This document shows positions 62,515 to 64,000 of a stretch of 64,000 nt of DNA, piece by piece. This DNA comes from Bdellovibrio sp. GTDB taxonomy: Bacteria > Bdellovibrionota > Bacteriovoracia > Bacteriovoracales > Bacteriovoracaceae. Below the pieces are notes generated by a model. It was not told the DNA's origin. It searched no databases and saw only the letters and a program-made list of their open reading frames with translations. Positions within the stretch are counted from its first letter, which is position 1. Every line of letters begins with the position of its first letter. The DNA is taken from positions 147,688-211,687 of the forward strand of contig JACPIU010000014.1 of the NCBI GenBank assembly GCA_016187935.1. Direction: 5' to 3'. Both the position numbers and the translations under genes were made by a program.

Positions 62515-62948
62515 TCATGGTCTCTCTTGCAAATCGATGATTTGAATTTCTTGTTTGTTTAATTGCCAGCTGATGTCCCAACGTCCCAACCATAACTTAT
62601 AGACTTGCTCATCATCGTTGATCTTGGGGCGTTGCTGAGAGGGACGCGGGTCTAGGGACAAGACATCCACAATCAGCTCTCTCTCGTCGTGGGAAATCTT
62701 TTTCTCTAAGGAGTTTTGAAACACGATCGGGCGTTTTTCTTGCCATGGGACTTTATCACTCCAGGCCAGGTGGGCCTCAGGATAACAATCAACAGATGGC
62801 TGGCGCCCTCTAGACCATCGACGGCATTGAAATCATTATAAGGGGGGAAAAGTTCGATCACGCCTTGGGCACTGGCAACCCGCATGCCCCCAGAAGGAAT
62901 CCCAAACTTTTCCCGAAAAGGTGTCCGTATATTGCCAATGGGGAACAT
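62515..62948 (-). pseudogene. trmO: Degenerate tRNA methyltransferase TrmO (TsaA/YaeB)
   Basis: The first 45 codons match TrmO: FPIGNIRTPFREKFGIPSGG, GVIELFPPY and VDGLEGASHLLI. Then the family's central part, including the SAM-binding RPNPIG motif and DGTPVLDIKPY, is missing, and the frame shifts. In another frame the C-terminal region continues: LIVDVLSLDPRPSQQRP and VYKLWLGRWDISW, matching the end of TrmO. So about 70 residues have been lost by an out-of-frame deletion near 62780-62800. The product cannot methylate tRNA-Thr. The start ATG 62948 overlaps the upstream stop (TAATG). Confidence 0.75.
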
Positions 62949-63502
62949 TAGTAGCACCACTTAAGAGAATCTTTGCATTTAAGCATGTCTTTATTTGTCC
63001 CTTCGGGACACCCCGAACTAGGTGCTTCGCGAACACCTCTTTGTCGCAGTCGTTCAAAGGAGGACTTGCAGCAATTTTCTGATTCCTTTCCTTGGCACTT
63101 TTTCTCCAATTCACTGTAGTAGGCCTTGCCAGGATAGGCCGCTGGAAGATGATAATATTCACCAGTACCGTCAGAATGAATGGCCCGCCATAAAACGTGC
63201 GCTTTCACTTTTTTTCCCTCTTGGGCATTCTGATAAAAGGTACTTCCATAAAATACGTAGGCCTTTATGACGTCAGCGCTTATAGGATCTTTTAAAATGA
63301 TGTGCTCATCATCGCAAGGTTTGCATTGCGCTCCTTGAGGACAAGGTGGACATCGGTATACTTTTGTGATGATGGCCTCGACAAAAAGGGATTGATCATT
63401 CTGTTTGTTTTTTAAGGCAGATGAAACCGAGACTGCCTCCTGTGCCGAAGTTATTCCCATGTTGAAGAAAATTAGGAAAAGAGAGATACAGATATGTGCC
63501 AT
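62948..63502 (-). CDS. Secreted Cys-rich protein of unknown function
   Basis: 184 residues with a signal peptide (FLIFFNMGITSAQ). Twelve or so Cys residues, including the cluster RCPPCPQGAQCKPCDDEH near residue 50 and the later CQGKESENCC and KCKDSLKWCY. The centre (VIKAYVFYGSTFY; KKVKAHVLWRAI) looks like an OB-type or beta-barrel domain, with the Cys cluster as a loop. Possible roles are disulphide-stabilised binding or metal binding; neither is shown. It overlaps the trmO remnant and follows the gene at 63511 by 8 bases, so the three are likely one operon. Confidence 0.65.
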   Translation of the reverse strand: MAHICISLFLIFFNMGITSAQEAVSVSSALKNKQNDQSLFVEAIITKVYRCPPCPQGAQCKPCDDEHIILKDPISADVIKAYVFYGSTFYQNAQEGKKVKAHVLWRAIHSDGTGEYYHLPAAYPGKAYYSELEKKCQGKESENCCKSSFERLRQRGVREAPSSGCPEGTNKDMLKCKDSLKWCY

Positions 63503-63510
63503 AGTGCCTC

Positions 63511-63855
63511 TCAGAAGATGATTCTGGCATTGGAATTATCGTCAATGCAGATTGCCCGCAGCGATTTTTCAATTAATGAGATCAGACCTTCGATGCGGCA
63601 TTCAGAAGTTCCTGCGCGAACATAGGATTTGATTCGAAAAGTTTCCTGCTCTCTCACCAGCACTAAAGAGGTTTGAATCTCTTTAGGGGTCACACTTAAC
63701 TTCGTGGCGATTCTTTGAATTTGCTGATCGAGTGATTTCTGTAGGTGCTGCTCAAGCGCAATATTAAACTCATTTTCACGTGACTCGGCCTTGATAAAGT
63801 GGGGAAACATTAAAAAAACAGCAAGCAAAATCCCAAAACAAAATCGTGCGTTCAT
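63511..63855 (-). CDS. Small secreted helical protein
   Basis: 114 residues with a signal peptide (CFGILLAVFLMFPHFIKA). The mature part begins with an amphipathic helix (EFNIALEQHLQKSLDQQIQRI), then a beta segment, with two Cys residues (TSECRIEG, RAICIDD) that could pair. There is no recognised family. It is the first gene of a probable three-gene operon; the 55 bases upstream hold its promoter. Confidence 0.6.
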   Translation of the reverse strand: MNARFCFGILLAVFLMFPHFIKAESRENEFNIALEQHLQKSLDQQIQRIATKLSVTPKEIQTSLVLVREQETFRIKSYVRAGTSECRIEGLISLIEKSLRAICIDDNSNARIIF

Positions 63856-63910
63856 AGAAACACCTCTTTTGTGTTAGTATTATCGTTCAAAATTGAAAGG
63901 GCAAGGGGTA

Positions 63911-64000
63911 TTATTCTACCTTGATTCTTGTCCATAGCTTGTCATACAGTTCGGTCGCGTCGCCTAGATCAAGAATACTATCAAAAAGCAGCAGTTGCTC
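63911..64000 (-). CDS. C-terminus of a probable polyamine-binding transport protein (partial)
   Basis: The last 29 residues before a TAA at 63911, with the rest outside the window. The ending (LLFDSILDLGDATELYDKLW, then TRIKVE) resembles the last helix of spermidine/putrescine-binding proteins of ABC importers (PotD/PotF type). The assignment rests on a short stretch, so it is tentative. Confidence 0.4.
   Translation of the reverse strand, partial: EQLLLFDSILDLGDATELYDKLWTRIKVE

Noticed and set aside
1..64000. CRISPR array, tRNA, rRNA, insertion sequence or prophage
   Set aside because: No regular short repeats with spacers, no tRNA-like cloverleaf sequences, no rRNA stretches, and no transposase, integrase or phage structural genes were seen.

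Overview
The window looks like chromosomal DNA of a Bdellovibrionota-type (Bdellovibrio/Bacteriovorax/Oligoflexia-like) bacterium of middling GC. Reasons: a TIGR02147-type regulator, very many secreted or lipoprotein products without familiar names, a eukaryote-like Ser/Thr kinase paired with an FHA sigma-54 activator, DUF1566-like and gingipain-like secreted proteins, and Gram-negative envelope genes. This is inferred from family content; no rRNA, tRNA or CRISPR array was seen.

Layout. 1-9873: a truncated secreted helical-repeat protein, a secreted protein of unknown role, then core genes on the + strand (rpoH-like sigma factor, rpsO, pnp, dut, a small PHA-granule-like protein, a 2Fe-2S ferredoxin, a secreted coiled-coil protein and a short-chain dehydrogenase that probably starts at CTG). 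9854-9980 is a nested palindromic element. 10169-19118: a C25 gingipain-like protease, an adenylate cyclase, a radical SAM protein, a secreted protein of about twelve 51-residue repeats, and a papain-like protease split into two overlapping frames.

19303-41721 is the most notable part. Three large secreted BNR/sortilin-like beta-propeller proteins (about 1,100-1,190 residues) lie here. Two are lipoproteins, each followed with a 4-base overlap by a small membrane-anchored partner whose predicted mature N-terminus is DHSM. Between these two cassettes lies an operon for an FHA/AAA+ sigma-54 activator, a separate Fis-type HTH and a membrane Ser/Thr kinase. I read sigma-54 (-24/-12) promoters with exact GG-N10-GC spacing upstream of all three propeller genes, a Cys-rich secreted protein and a TolB-like lipoprotein. 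This suggests a kinase/FHA/sigma-54 regulon for surface propeller proteins. An ABC-2 exporter operon with a 21-residue membrane micro-ORF and a PilZ protein sit among them.

41907-49591: a lipoprotein aldo/keto reductase, a frameshifted membrane aminopropyltransferase-like gene coupled to a secreted PCMT, metK, marC and a trypsin-like lipoprotein. 49738-58445: an exported M1 aminopeptidase, an aspartoacylase-family hydrolase, a DUF374 acyltransferase, an exported FAD oxidoreductase and mutS2. 58531-64000: a DUF1566-like secreted protein; two promoters sharing an almost identical palindromic operator, one before a small secreted protein and one before the TIGR02147 regulator; a secreted ankyrin-like protein; a degenerate trmO; two small secreted proteins; and the tail of a probable polyamine-binding protein.

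Four genes are broken or split (C1 peptidase, FHA activator, aminopropyltransferase-like, trmO). Some of these breaks could be sequencing errors.
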